Shown one piece after another: positions 37,295-47,697 of a stretch of DNA of 64,000 nucleotides. The notes under the pieces were generated by a model that did not search any database, was not told where the DNA came from, and saw only the letters and a list, made by a program, of their open reading frames with translations. This DNA is from Micropterix aruncella (taxonomy: Eukaryota; Arthropoda; Insecta; Lepidoptera; Micropterigidae). The stretch spans positions 24,046,946 to 24,110,945 of the forward strand of contig OX155965.1 of assembly GCA_944548615.1 (NCBI GenBank), read 5' to 3'. The translations under genes and the position numbers were made by a program. Within the stretch, counting starts at the first letter, position 1; each line of letters starts with the position of its first letter.

Positions 37295-39204
37295 GGTGTG
37301 CAAGTTGAAACTCGGTTTTTTTCTGTCAAATTCAAATTGATTAAAAATATACTTGTTACACAAATGTATTATCAAAATATTCGTCATTACTATATATGAT
37401 CTTTTGCCATTTATCATGATGATGAATGCCTTCGCGATAGAAACTTGGTTGTTTCGAAGCAAAATATACATATTCGAGCCATTTTTGCACATCTTCAATT
37501 TTTGTGAACCGCTGGTCTTTTAAATATGATGACATCGTTCTGAATAAGTGATAATCAGAGGGAGCCAAGTCTGGAGAATATGCCGCATGCTGTAAAACTT
37601 CTCAGCCTAAGGAGAAGATGAGTTCCTCGGTTGATTTTGCTGTATGTGGACGAGCGTTGTCCTGCAGTAATATCACCTTCCGCCTTCCTTGGCCCTGAAT
37701 TGATCTTTTTTCCTCTAGAGTAGTCTAGAGCATCACTGAATTTGATCAATTAGGCCTGTTAACGTTCAACTGTAACAGTTTGACCGGGTTACAGAAGCTC
37801 GTAGTGAATGACATTTTCTTGGCATGAATATTCACTTTTGTAACTGATGTTGACGGCTGGCCTGGATCAATCCATGCTTTCTGCGTTTAGGATTATCGTA
37901 CAAAATCCACTTTTCTTCACCACTAGAATAGAATAGAATAGAATAACTTTATTGTGCTATAAAAACATAACTGAACAACACTAGTTTTATAAAAAAGAGT
38001 TTATGCACTAATGGCGGGCTCATCGCTATAGCGATATCTTACAGTAAACCATTTGATAAAATAATTCCTAATTTTCAGAGTACAATACACAAAGAAGCAG
38101 TAAAGTTAAATTTAAAATAAACTTATACAAATGTCAGTAACTTATGCTAAGGTTGCTCAGGGAAGGATAAAGGAGAGGTCAAGGTGAGGTATTTGGTTAG
38201 TGGCTGTGTATTTAACAACTTTTTGAAAGTATGCAACGAAGGTGCATGCCTGATAGTGAGGGAGCTGATTCCATAAACGAGCAGAATGGACTGTAAAAGA
38301 GTGCGTGTAAACAGAAGAATGATGTTTCAAAATGGCGAGTGTGTTATCCCGGCTTGATCGAAGTGGAAGACCGTGGCCTCCCAAAGGGTGGAAATTTTCC
38401 TAGAGATAGGAGGGTGAAGTGGGTTTATTGAGTATGTTGTAGAGTAGCGACAACGTATGCAAATTTCTTCGATCGCGAATAGGAAGCCAATGAAGTTGCT
38501 CACGAAAGCAGGTAACGTGGTCGAACTTTCGCAAATTAAAAACATACCTGAGTAAGATATTTTGCAGACGCTCCAGTGATTTTGTGCAAAAAAATATTTC
38601 TTTATACCGAGAAAGCAGTCATGCAGATGTCACTCTTCGGTTTTTGTTTTCTTCAGTCAGTTTTTGAGGAACTAATTTTCCTTACTTTTGTATTTTCCTA
38701 TTGCAAGCAATCAAAGTAATATTGTTTGGTGAGTACAAGTACAACTCATAACTGTTGTACAAGCTCTTTTTGAGTTCCACACGGATATTCATCCAGTAAA
38801 ACATTAAGTTCTTCGTCTTCAAATTGTTTTACTGCACCTGGAAGCGGATCGCCCTCAAGACTAAAATTGCCATCACGAAATCTTGCAAACCACATTTTTA
38901 ATGCTGAATGACTCACAGAATGATGACCCAAAGTCCAATTAATCAATTCCATTGCTTGAGCGGCATTTTTTTTCATTTGAAAACAGATTAGAATGCAATG
39001 TTGTAAATGTTGCGTATCGACATCCAACTCTTAAAATGAATGCATACGGAACGACAGCTTGTAAATGACTGAAACTTAGGTCATAAAAACAGCAATGATT
39101 AGGCTACATAATATACCCAAAATGGCGGGCGATTTGGAAGCGTTGAAGTTTTATTTTAATGCAATCAATTTCAGAGCTGAGTTTCTACTTGCACACCTAT
39201 TTTA
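37295..39204 (-). pseudogene. mariner element with degenerate D,D34D transposase
   Basis: The ends ttaggtgtgcaagttgaaac (left) and tagtttctacttgcacacct-like sequence inverted at the right (~39185-39204) are mariner TIRs. On the - strand the N-terminus MDVDTQHLQHCILICFQMKK starts at 39027, with the helix-turn-helix KMWFARFRDGNFSLEGD. The first catalytic block reads GEEKW where GDEKW is expected. The second is [14 protein letters not shown] and the third YSPDLAPSDYHLF. Multiple stops and frameshifts, plus a LINE inserted after FLHKITG, make it inactive. Confidence 0.85.
37919..38580 (-). pseudogene. LINE (Jockey/CR1-like) 3' fragment nested in mariner
   Basis: The - strand reads ERLQNILLRYVFNLRKFDHV, then FREQLHWLPIRDRRNLHTL, a stop, and TVHSARLWNQLPHYQ. 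These are the standard C-terminal blocks of a LINE ORF2. It ends at low coordinates in a GAATA-type tail (agaatagaatagaatagaat on +). The LINE is younger than the mariner it interrupts. Confidence 0.8.
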
Positions 39205-40054
39205 AGAGGCCGTGCCGGCTAAAAGCTATATAAAACATAATTTTGTAGCCTGGTTGTGAGAATACGAAGAAGAATTTTAATACAATTATGCCGGATTTTA
39301 AAAACCCGGTCCTTAAGCTATCATTTTGCCAAAACGAAATTGGTAAATTATTTCCATATTAATTATAAATTATCTGTATTGTTACTGTTTTCCAAAAAAA
39401 TAAAAACGAGCGAGATTTGGCTTCAGTTTTTGAAAAACCTGGAGATGATTCTCAATATTAAAAAATACTATTTACACCAGCGTATGGTCTTTTCCATAGT
39501 ACCAAGACAGTTTTTGGAACTTCCATACAAAAAATATAAGAAAAAAATGTTTGAAATTACGAATTTCCAGAAACGTTATGGCCAATCATTTTTTTTATAT
39601 TTATTAAAGATACTTTTGAGTGATATAAAAAATAACACAGTGATCTTAAGTTATTTTATTACTGTAATCTAATTTTTACTTTATAAAAAACTATTAATTT
39701 GATAATTTATTATATTATAATTGAAAAGCCAAATCGACTATATTAGACGACGCGTGAAGCCTAAATCGTCATTCGTAATTGGCCACTGCCAACGGTGGGA
39801 CGTATTCCCTTGTCGCCGCGGTATACCTATACATCTTTATGTATATATCGAAAGCGTGCGGGCGCGTGGCATTGCAAAAATATCTAAATTTTTAGTCGCG
39901 TTAACTCGGAAGGGAGCCTTAAGTGTGTGTATGCATTTTGCCAAACATTTGTGTATGTATTTTGACAAACATAAGATTGTGTATCAATATGTGTATGTAT
40001 TTGCCAAACATTTTTCAAAGTTGACGTCAATCGTTCTAGCCTGTAACCCATCAA
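39205..40054. other. Intergenic DNA downstream of NPRL3
   Basis: Open + strand frames at 39256-39672 and 39721-40086 are Lys/Phe/Ile-rich, match nothing I know and lack promoter or splice context. I consider them chance frames in AT-rich DNA, although 138 and 121 codons are longer than most here. Confidence 0.4.
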
Positions 40055-40290
40055 TTCTCCCAATTTTAAATATTTGGTTCATTTAGACTGCATATTAAAA
40101 AAAGCCTAAAAAAATGGCGAATGATAGAATTGCTAAAAATGAAAGTTTGGGGGCAGTTGGATCTTTCGAAGAAGACTAGATATGTGGTTGCAAAACAATA
40201 AATGCAAGTTTGGAAATTACTGGTTCGCGTAGAGCATGGCGATGGCAGGATCTTATGTCTTGTAAGTGATAAGGTATTTTTCTCATTTTT
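40055..40290 (-). pseudogene. Decayed tandem duplicate of the NPRL3 3' end
   Basis: About 230 bp match 40515-40750, covering the last codons and proximal 3' UTR of NPRL3: gcgtagagcatggcgatggc here, gagtagagcatggcgatggc in the gene. In this copy the frame before the shared DPAIAMLY block is broken (ttacaagacataag), so it is non-functional. Together with 40295-40525 it forms a duplicated [3' end + downstream] unit. Confidence 0.85.
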
Positions 40291-40684
40291 TTGATACATA
40301 CAAATAAATGATTTTGAAATAAAAAGTGTTCTTAATTAAAAATCATTAAAATTTATTAATTTATCACAGTACAAAACTATTTACAAAAATGGTTTCCTTC
40401 GTACTCCAATTATCTATAACACATTGGGGCTACATTGCTTTACTAAAAATTGATTAATAAATATGGATACAAACGTCTATTCGCCAAAACTTTATTCAGT
40501 TTTCATTCAATTATATTTCTAATTATTCCAAATTTAAATATTTGGTTTATTTAGACTGGGTATTAAAAAAAGCCTAAAAAAATGGTGAATGATAGAATTG
40601 ATAAAAATGGAAGTTTGGGGGCAGTTGGTTCGTCCAAAGAAGATCCGATATGTGGTTGCAAAACAATAAATGCAAGTTTGGGAT
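40291..40684 (-). other. NPRL3 3' UTR and downstream sequence
   Basis: Read on the - strand this follows the NPRL3 stop. Several AATAAA-like hexamers are possible (tttatt on +, for example near 40345), so I cannot fix the poly(A) site. The part 40295-40525 is shared with 35416-35650. Confidence 0.45.
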
Positions 40685-40839
40685 TCACTGGTTCGAGTAG
40701 AGCATGGCGATGGCAGGATCCTCCGTCTCGTAAGTGATGAGAATGTCTCGAAATTTGTCGAGCAATTGCAGCACTTGTGATCGCGTCAAGTTTTCCATGA
40801 ACATTATTTCTTCCAAATGTTGATCACCTTTGAAGTAAC
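40685..40839 (-). CDS. NPRL3: NPRL3 (GATOR1 subunit), terminal coding exon
   Basis: The acceptor ttacttcgcag precedes 40839. Two bases complete a Gly codon from the previous exon. Fifty residues follow: YFKGDQHLEEIMFMENLTRS, QVLQLLDKFRDILITYETED and PAIAMLYSNQ, then TGA. Vertebrate NPRL3 ends with the near-identical pattern 'YFRG.HHLEEIMY.EN..RSQLL.L.DKFRSVL....EDPVIA'. NPRL3, with NPRL2 and DEPDC5, forms GATOR1, the GAP for RagA/B that shuts off mTORC1 at the lysosome when amino acids are scarce. The gene converges on TMEM151. The same 3' segment has been duplicated in tandem just downstream. Confidence 0.95.
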
Positions 40840-41301
40840 CTGCGAAGTAAAAGTTTAGAGTGATATACCGCTCTGTAAAATAAATACCGGGAATTATGAC
40901 ATCAAAGACTATTGCGGTTGTTTGACATTATAAAACGAATTTACTGGAAATTATAAAAAACGAATTTACCGGATGAAATTTTTAGCACCCATTTCGGCGA
41001 TGTTGCAGCCGCCATTGTCCAGAATCGGCTGACAGTCCATGGTAAAACTGACAGCCCAGGGTAGGACTGCGATACACGAACAGCTCGAAGCAATCAGGAC
41101 CGACCGCTTCAAGCTGTGACTGCATAGCGAACTACAATCTTATATTCATCGGAATACTTGGACCGCTCGAGCAGTCGCAACCGCTTCGGACGGTCAGCAG
41201 CATGATGAAATTTCATGGTGCGGTCGAGCAGTTGCAAGACATACACTGACTGCTTGAGCGGTCGACTGCTCTAGCGCAGTTATCCCCTGCGACCGTCACC
41301 C

Positions 41302-41532
41302 CTACGCCCGGCATCGCATCTGCCACCGCCTGCTTAGTGTTACAGCTAGTCTTTCTTCTAGTGGGATACTTCTCTTCATAATGGTCTGTTGACGTTCCAA
41401 CAAGTGATGAAATTGTCCATGTTGTTGTCTTAATTCCAAAATTGGATGAACCCAGTTTTTTTTTAGCTTCCTACGCCGTCGTCTGCGCCTGAGCAAAAGC
41501 GGTAACGGTAGTGCTTCTTCATCAAAATTCAT
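41302..41532 (-). pseudogene. Harbinger transposase N-terminal remnant
   Basis: The frame begins MNFDEEALPLPLLLRRRRRR and continues with KLKKNWVHPILELRQQHGQF and HHLLE. It then jumps to TIMKRSIPLEERLAVTL and ends. The basic run, 'WVHP....R...G.F..L' and 'R.IPPEERLA.TLR' are sequential blocks of Harbinger transposases. The piece between HHLLE and TIMKR is shortened and the DDE domain is absent, which indicates an internal deletion. Confidence 0.7.
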
Positions 41533-41672
41533 ATTGTAACTGCAGTTGAATTGTCAACAGCTTGAGCGGTTGAAAACGAATGCTCGAGCAGTTGGCAGTG
41601 ACCGCTCGAGCGGTCCATGTATGTTGTTCGATCAGTAACTGCTCGAGCGGCCCGTCCACGAGCGGCCTTAGG

Positions 41673-41776
41673 CTGACAGTACAGGGTAGACTGATAGTCC
41701 AGGGTAGACTGATAGTCCAGGGTAGACTGATAGTCCAGGGTAGACTGATAGTCCAGGGTAGACTGACAGTTTAGGG
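41673..41776. repeat. 18-bp minisatellite, 5.8 units
   Basis: The unit ctgatagtccagggtaga repeats in exact 18-bp steps from 41673, with the first and last units diverged. Two related units occur at the other end of the host element (41031-41066). As 18 is a multiple of three, a - strand frame reads a repeating STLDYQ peptide; it is not a gene. Confidence 0.95.
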
Positions 41777-41936
41777 ACAACGGGGGTTGCAGCACCACTG
41801 AAACATAGCGTGCTACAAACTTCATACAGTAAATTCGTTTTTATCCTATTTATAATACCGGGAAGTGTTCAAGTTATAATAAATACAAACGGAGCTGTCA
41901 TGAAATCCATCAACTGGGATGTAATCTATCATAATA

Positions 41937-43021
41937 CTGCACAACCTCGATATAACGAACCTCAGTATAACGAATTCCTCGATATAATGTTTTTTAAATC
42001 CCCTTGAACTTACCATAAGATATAGTGCTAAATAAACCTCAATATTACGAAAATGATGGGGTATAACCTTGATATAGCGAAGTTTTCAGCCTCTTGGAAA
42101 AAATACACACCTCTATGTAACGAAAATCTCAATATAAACCTCAAAATAGCGAATGTCAAACAGTGCATTAGAACAATTAATCGTGGCTCGACATGAGAAT
42201 TGGCGTGAGTGACAAGATGCAACAAAGGTAAACAGACCACAATTATTGTCTTTACTGTAAAAATAATGATTAGGTTAGTAGGCTACTGTGTTACTCACAT
42301 AATGGTTTACTGTATTACTTGTATCATTTTGTTTCTTTTTATGGTACGGTACAGAAATATTATATTTAGTCAAATACAGTATGTTTGTAAGTTCATACTA
42401 TATTACAAAATAAACTTCTATGTTTTATATTGGTGCATTTTTATTTTGTAGGCCTGTAGGACTCGATTTAGCAAAACTCGATGTTACAAATGCTTTGATA
42501 TAACAAAGTATGACAATTTGATGCATAGTAAAATTGAACAAAAACAAAAAGCGTTACATTTAATGTCAGTAAAGATTATTAATTATAAAGTACACTGTGA
42601 TTTTGAAACAAATACTGCACGACGCGGATTGAGAATTGCGCAGTGAGGACTGTACGCGTCTCTGTTTTTTTTAACCCGCTGATACCGGAGTCCAGAGAAC
42701 AAAGAATGTAGAAATAATGTACAAATAGAAATGTCAAATGTGATGTGGGGCAGGTGGCTGTCTTACCGACGTATTTTGAAGGCCGCTCGATACATGGCGA
42801 CCATATGTTCGATTCAAATGGAACAATAAAGCATGAAATTATGTTATAATAGGTATGTTGTAACCATATATAAATGATATACAATTTAAAAAATGTTTTA
42901 TTTACCCCCTTTGCCTATTGCATATTCAATGATAGTCGCACTTGCAAACTCCAGTTGCGCGTCCCTTGCGCACATTTTAAAAATATATCCCTTTCAAGTT
43001 TATTATATAGAGGTTGTACTG
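41937..43021. mobile_element. pogo/Tigger-like non-autonomous element
   Basis: The left end tactgcacaacctcgatata and the right end tatagaggttgtactgta are inverted repeats including the TA target dinucleotide (41935-41936 and 43022-43023). The subterminal DNA holds many 'ctcgatataacga'-type repeats, typical of Tigger/pogo MITEs. No transposase was seen. A separate insertion may occupy about 42580-42890. Just left of it (41877-41915) is a fragment of the RLE-LINE tail. Confidence 0.65.
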
Positions 43022-43023
43022 TA

Positions 43024-43756
43024 ATAAATAACAATAATAATGAAAACTGTTATTCGCTTACATTTACAACAAAGAGGTGTGCTTATTGCCACCTGGAAAT
43101 ATTCAACCATTAAACTTTGGTATCATATCGATGAGCGCTTAGAAGATTTACAAACATACAATAATACTAAAAAGCTAAAAAGCAAAAAGTTAATATTAAT
43201 TTACCATATTCAGCAACCTCAAATGGGATCATCATATCACGGTCATTGTAAAACGAGCAAACTAAAGGCTGATTTACATTGTCAGTTACTGATTTCAAAC
43301 TCAAAACAAGTCAGCGTTGACCGGGTACTGTCGTCATGTTTTCATAAATTGATTTCAAGTCAGTACACCGCAGTCGCGTCAGTGCTGACTTCAGTAGTGG
43401 GTCAGTTGCTGAGCGAAAGCGAAACGGAGAGAGGTGATCTGATCGAAACAGATCCTAACTAGCTACTATGGCGATGTGTAAACCTACAGTCGATATAATA
43501 ATAATAATAATAATAATAATAAACTCTTTATTTGCACTTAATTCGTATACAAAAAGACGAGCTTATTGCCACATGGCAATGTCTTAAAACTAACCTAACG
43601 ATATACAGAAACAACACCAGCACACCTCAGAGGCCATTCCTTGAAGTTCGCAAAACCCCCTTTAAGAGCAACTATGAAACACTTCCTTTCAAACCGAATA
43701 AAGAATATGTGGAACAATTTGCCAAGTAAAGTGATAAGTTCAACCATTCGAGGGAT
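43024..43756. other. LINE tails and half of a MITE
   Basis: 43265-43440 matches one end of the MITE at 45241-45808 (aaggctgatttacattgtca). At 43497-43740 an (ATA)n tract followed by aaactctttatttgcactta is a LINE 3' tail in minus orientation; a similar tail piece lies near 43025-43110. No intact gene. Confidence 0.5.
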
Positions 43757-44204
43757 GTCAATCACAAAGGGCAAACCCATCACCCCATGGAGTTATAACG
43801 GTATCAGGTTATTCTGTCTCCCATGGAGTGAGCATAAAAAAAAGTAGAGCCTTATTGTGTCTGGTTATTTTATTTGGTCTTATGTTTGTACTTTTAGTTT
43901 TTAAATGCATGGCGTAGCTTCAATTTGATTATTTAACATTTTACTGACAACCTGAATATTATGATGAATAACTTTTAGTACGAATCTATCCAAATTATTG
44001 ACTATTTCAATTATTAGGCATCTATTTTGATTATTTATATTTACATTCAGACAATCTAGTGGTTACATTCTTGACTAACTATGTATGTTAAGTAAAGAGT
44101 AGTATCGAAACTAACTACCTAACGCAATTATTTTGACACGTCCAAGAGCGGTTTTTGGCCGTCAATTGGACACGAAGAAAATTTTATGTAATGTAAATAA
44201 ATAA
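43757..44204 (-). repeat. Family R tail fragment and spacer
   Basis: 43757-43830 (gggcaaacccatcacccca, then tattctgtctcccatggag) is a diverged reverse-complement piece of the family R tail. The remainder to 44204 is AT-rich with nothing recognised. Confidence 0.45.
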
Positions 44205-44405
44205 AATAAAATACAATACAAACGGAGCTGCCATGGAATTAACCGACCGAAATCGGGCCCATCATATATAATTATTACACTTCTGGGAGGTGAACGGTGG
44301 ATTCCGGACTAACGACCGGCTGTGGTAGGTTTAGGACAGCTGTCTTGCCACATGTGAGCATTCACCTTACCACCCATTCACTCCCTCTTCCAAGGCATAG
44401 AATAT
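44205..44405 (-). repeat. RLE-LINE 3' tail, minus orientation
   Basis: acaaacggagctgccatgga ... ggtaggtttaggacagctgt matches the terminal ~200 bp of the LINE at 61509-61825. It is a severely 5'-truncated insertion. Confidence 0.75.
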
Positions 44406-44406
44406 A

Positions 44407-44595
44407 GCCATTCTAGCTACGCCAACGGCCCGTAAAAGTCTAACGCCTTACAGCGAGGCACTGGGAAGAGGAACAAGCGGGTAAACCTTGCTCCCTTACT
44501 ACCAGATTTGGACGGATTTCTCCACCCTTCAGTCTGGTCCCAGATTCGAATTCACTTGAGCGGCCTCTACTAGATGTTAATGGTAATTCAGTTCA
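44407..44595 (-). repeat. Inverted fragment of family R
   Basis: ctacgccaacggcccgtaaa and the next ~180 bases are the reverse complement of the central part of family R. It is closely related to the fragment at 17706 and directly abuts the LINE tail. Confidence 0.6.
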
Positions 44596-44818
44596 AATTT
44601 ATCTTGGACTATGGCGCCCTTTGCCCAGTAAGTTCAGATACCAGATAAATTCCAGTACCAGAGAAGTACTGTACTGGATAAGTTCATCCAGTAACATTCA
44701 ATTCAAACAGACTTGACAAATATATGTACAGTCAGCAACACAGTTTTGGGCCCATCAGCTTAAGCTGCATGCCCAATATCTAATGTTAATCATGAAAGGA
44801 AAAAATGTATGTGTCAAC
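44596..44818. other. NPRL3 intron spacer
   Basis: The motif ccagtaa/ccagata with flanking gttca is locally repeated near 44620-44700. The donor (GTTGAC on the - strand, 44818) marks the exon edge. Confidence 0.4.
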
Positions 44819-45039
44819 CTTTTTTGTTCAACTGCGCCATGAGAGTCAGATCTTCTGGATTGTGAGCAGCGGGTATTTTGAAGATTGCCTCCTTTTCTTC
44901 GTCCGTGAAGTCAGCCAGGAGATTCTCCTCGGAGAGCTGTTCCGCCTGGATGCCGTTAACATGTTTGAACGAGGAATCGACCACGTCGCACGAAGAGGTG
45001 TGGGAGAGCATGCTGGTAATCACCGTCGGCGGTTGGAAA
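44819..45039 (-). CDS. NPRL3: NPRL3, penultimate coding exon
   Basis: The acceptor is taatttgcag on the - strand. One base completes Ser, followed by FQPPTVITSMLSHTSSCDVV and later SEENLLADFTDEEKEAIFKI and PAAHNPEDLTLMAQLNKK. The second half matches vertebrate NPRL3 '[35 protein letters not shown]', directly before the YFRG block of the last exon. It ends with one base (G) before GTTGAC; phase 1 fits the terminal exon exactly. The donor is weak by consensus but no better GT keeps the conserved reading. Confidence 0.93.
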
Positions 45040-45240
45040 CTGCAAATTATTTAATTTTAAAGTCTGGGTAAAACGAAATATCTGGGTAAAACTAAATAAA
45101 AATATTGCAGTTCAATGTGCTCACATTTCGAAGTGTGGGGGGAGCTTTTAGCTTTATACGGACGTAATCGAATCAAGCTCTAGCTGTTTAGTAACACAAT
45201 ATTTTTTGGAGGTTCTCTGACTCATGCTACTCAAGCTATT

Positions 45241-45808
45241 AAGGCTGGTTTACATTGTCAGTTACTGACCAAATTCTAGACAAGTCAGTGCTGACCCGGT
45301 ACTGCCATCGTACCGGGTCATGTAAATTGATTTTAAGTCGATACAGCGCTGTCAAGTCAATGCTTACTTCAACATTCCCACTATTAATTTTGAAGTCAGT
45401 CCGGTCCTCTCGCCACCCGCGTCAGTGGTTCTGACCTTGTCTAAACGCCGAAGTCAGTAGTTGGTCAGTCGCTGGCACTGCGTTGTAGGGTGGCATCACA
45501 TTGTGTTGAAAATTTGAATTAGCAGAAATTATGTTTCTTCACGATAAATAATGGAAAATGATGCACCCTTTACACGGAAATGTTTCCTTTTTACTTTTTC
45601 AAACATTTTCGTCAACTCTTCTAACGGCAGATAGGTTTTTTCTCTCAACAAATAATTACTCGTATCAAATTATGTAGTTTTCAAGAAGTAATTTTTTCCC
45701 ACTGACCGATTTCTGTGAAAAAAATCAATCACTGATCGACTCTATGTAAACAGTGTGAGTCAGTTCTCAGCGCCAGCAATGACGCCTGTAACAATGTAAA
45801 TCAGCCTT
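45241..45808. mobile_element. MITE, 568 bp, in an NPRL3 intron
   Basis: The termini aaggctggtttacattgt and acaatgtaaatcagcctt are inverted repeats. Subterminal words gtcagt, ctgac and gcgctg recur in both orientations. No transposase. A half copy lies at 43265-43440. Confidence 0.75.
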
Positions 45809-46031
45809 TACTTTGGTGCCAAATGTCACTTGCAAGGATGTTCCCAAAATATTGTGAAATTGGACTCTTCATTTGAGACCCGAAAAGAACATTTTTGTGA
45901 ACCATATGGTGATTGACTGAAATATACTGCTGCAAAAACTAGTGAACAGTAATTGTGTAATCAAGTTCAAACACAATTATGACAATTTTAAACAGACTTG
46001 GCAAATAATGAATAAGGGGTATAATGATTAC
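45809..46031. other. NPRL3 intron spacer
   Basis: No feature recognised. Confidence 0.3.
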
Positions 46032-46591
46032 ACAGGTGAGTTTTAATTAACCGGCATCCTTAAAGGGGGTGAATCAGTACGAGGAAGTGAGCAACTTTTG
46101 AAAAATATTTGTGGGAAAATCACAAAAAAAAAATATATATTAAAAAATTTTTGAAGAGGCCGGCCACATCCAATTTTTTCTATACGACAGTCAGATCCGA
46201 TAGTCTGATCAGACTATCGGAAGGCACTCTTGCCATACATTTGTTTAAACATTCAATACACGACCGATCCGATCTGATCCGATAGTCGGATCGGAAGTGT
46301 ATTGTATGTGCCGGCCTAAAAATCGCTGAGCACGATGCGCCATCTAGCGGTAGGTAAAATATCGCTAATAATGTTTATTAGCGATATTTTATCTACCGCT
46401 AGATGGAGCAGCGCGCTCAAACGCTTATCAACAATTTATTTAACAGTCAAGTTCTTCAAACTTTTAATTTAAAAAAAAAATTAAAAAACAAACAATATTT
46501 ATTTTTTGTTTTTTTCATTTTTTTTTATCAAAACTCGCTTACCTGCTCGTACGATTCACCCCTTGAAGGATGCCGGCTAATTAAAACCTGT
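46032..46591. mobile_element. MITE of the 10797 family, 560 bp
   Basis: The ends acaggtgagttttaattaac and gctaattaaaacctgt match those of the two tandem elements at 10797-11822. The centre is a large palindrome (gatgcgccatctagcggtag ... ctaccgctagatggagcag), and another inverted pair built on cgatccgatctgatccgata lies upstream, so the whole element can fold back. Confidence 0.75.
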
Positions 46592-46642
46592 ATATAATAA
46601 TAATTATTATTGGTTCATTAACTAATTACAATAATATCTAAC

Positions 46643-46965
46643 CTCATTTCCGCTTGCATCTTCATATTCGGAGATAATTCTGCCTTTTCGCTCTTCTTTT
46701 TCTCAATGGGAGTGACGCGGCTATTTTCTAAATGAGATTTCTTATCCGGGCCACTCGCATCATCACGCTTTAATGATAATTCGCTCAACCTCGATGTTAA
46801 AAGCGGAGTTTCATTATTATCCATTGCGGTAAATTCACGATCGGGGACACCGTTCGATATGCAATATTCAACGGGTTTGTGCCCCTCGTAGCCGCTGTCA
46901 CTGTCGTCCATTTTGTCGATGCTCGACTGGACACGTAGAGTCGACTCGGTCGGTCTTGCATCAAC
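46643..46965 (-). CDS. Probable NPRL3 linker exon
   Basis: On the - strand, acceptor gatttatag precedes 46965 and GTTAGA follows 46643. The 107 codons are fully open: VDARPTESTLRVQSSIDKMD, then DSDSGYEGHKPVEYC ... LSLKRDD ... KKKSEKAELSPNMKMQAEM. The exon ends in phase 2, which fits the phase-1 start of the exon at 45039, and starts in phase 0. Composition (Ser/Asp/Lys-rich, no hydrophobic core) suits the disordered segment that precedes the conserved C-terminal domain in NPRL3. I infer membership from strand, order and phase; no homologous motif is visible. An alternative is an isoform first exon starting at the internal ATG (46911). Confidence 0.7.
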
Positions 46966-47345
46966 CTATAAATCAAGTTAACCAAGTTTATTGTCTTTGA
47001 AACTTTTACATAGTGCTTAGACACAATACTTTGGATAGCCGCTGATGATGAAAATAACTTTAAAAATCAATATTAAATGTTTCTTAAGAGTCTAACCACA
47101 TAATTTATAATAGTCGTATTAGATACTTAAAACAACAGTTTGAGTTGTCATGAAATATAAAATTAAATGGTCGTACAGATACAAAATACAAATGATTATC
47201 GGAGGCAGTTTAAAACAATCATAATAATACCTAGTCATGCCATAAATATTGATATAAATGTACACTCTGCTTTTGAGGCTGATATCCTGAACGCAGCCAA
47301 ATATTATGTTGGCAGTGTTGACAGTTGGTATAAGCTCTACAAACA
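46966..47345. other. NPRL3 intron spacer
   Basis: AT-rich. Nothing recognised. Confidence 0.3.
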
Positions 47346-47496
47346 AGCCGTCATCATAGAATGGTCGAACAAAGAGAAGCATATTGCTCTTATTGCTCTT
47401 CATAAGTGTGGAATAGAAAGAGCTCGAATTTTTGATTTATTAAAACCATTGAAAATTACGCAAGTTTTTGTTTATCATACGTTGACTTCCACAAAA
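47346..47496 (+). pseudogene. mariner-type transposase N-terminal fragment
   Basis: The frame EWSNKEKHIALIALHKCGIE with RARIFDLLKPLKITQVFVYH is the N-terminal helix-turn-helix of an insect mariner-like transposase. It stops making sense near 47490, where the LINE sequence begins. A related transposase body is found at 62140-62650, on the other side of the LTR element and LINE. The two may be halves of one copy separated by the LINE, although the distance and decay leave this open. Confidence 0.65.
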
Positions 47497-47697
47497 GGTT
47501 CCTTACTGGAATCAGCCAGAATGGCACTGGTCTGGGGTATGGCAGTACAATCATGAGCGATGTGGACTTGAAGAAGTCTCTCTTGCGGGGAGATTACGAC
47601 AGCAAAAGTATGGCTCACGCTATTGGCCTTCAATGCCAGAATGATTGGACAATAATTGGAGACTTTTGCATTCCTCCTCCAATGCACTGGAAAGTAA
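47497..47697 (+). pseudogene. RLE-type LINE C-terminal region, part 1 (left of the LTR element)
   Basis: The frame TGISQNGTGLGYGSTIMSDV, DLKKSLLRGDYDSKSMAHAI and GLQCQNDWTIIGDFCIPPPM ends at HWKV, where the 13-kb LTR element interrupts. It resumes at 60895 as LYDWTPEM. The decayed copy at 35808-37030 shows the uninterrupted order HWKVMLYDWTPEM. Confidence 0.75.

Larger units (their letters stand above)
40930..41860 (-). mobile_element. Harbinger-like deletion derivative in an NPRL3 intron
   Basis: The ends attataaaacgaatttact-like (left, ~40935) and agtaaattcgtttttatcct (right, ~41827) are inverted and match the small palindromic element at 29667-29790. The interior contains a Harbinger transposase N-terminus, an 18-bp minisatellite (41673-41776), and many copies of the word ctcgagc(a/g)gt and its inverse in the subterminal regions. 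Confidence 0.6.

Noticed and set aside
39256..40086. Two plus-strand frames of 138 and 121 codons near 39.3-40.1 kb
   Set aside because: They are Lys/Phe-rich translations of AT-rich DNA without homology, promoter or splice context. The second runs into the decayed NPRL3 duplicate on the other strand.
41529..41825. Minus-strand frame with repeated STLDYQ peptide
   Set aside because: It is a by-product of an 18-bp minisatellite inside a Harbinger derivative.
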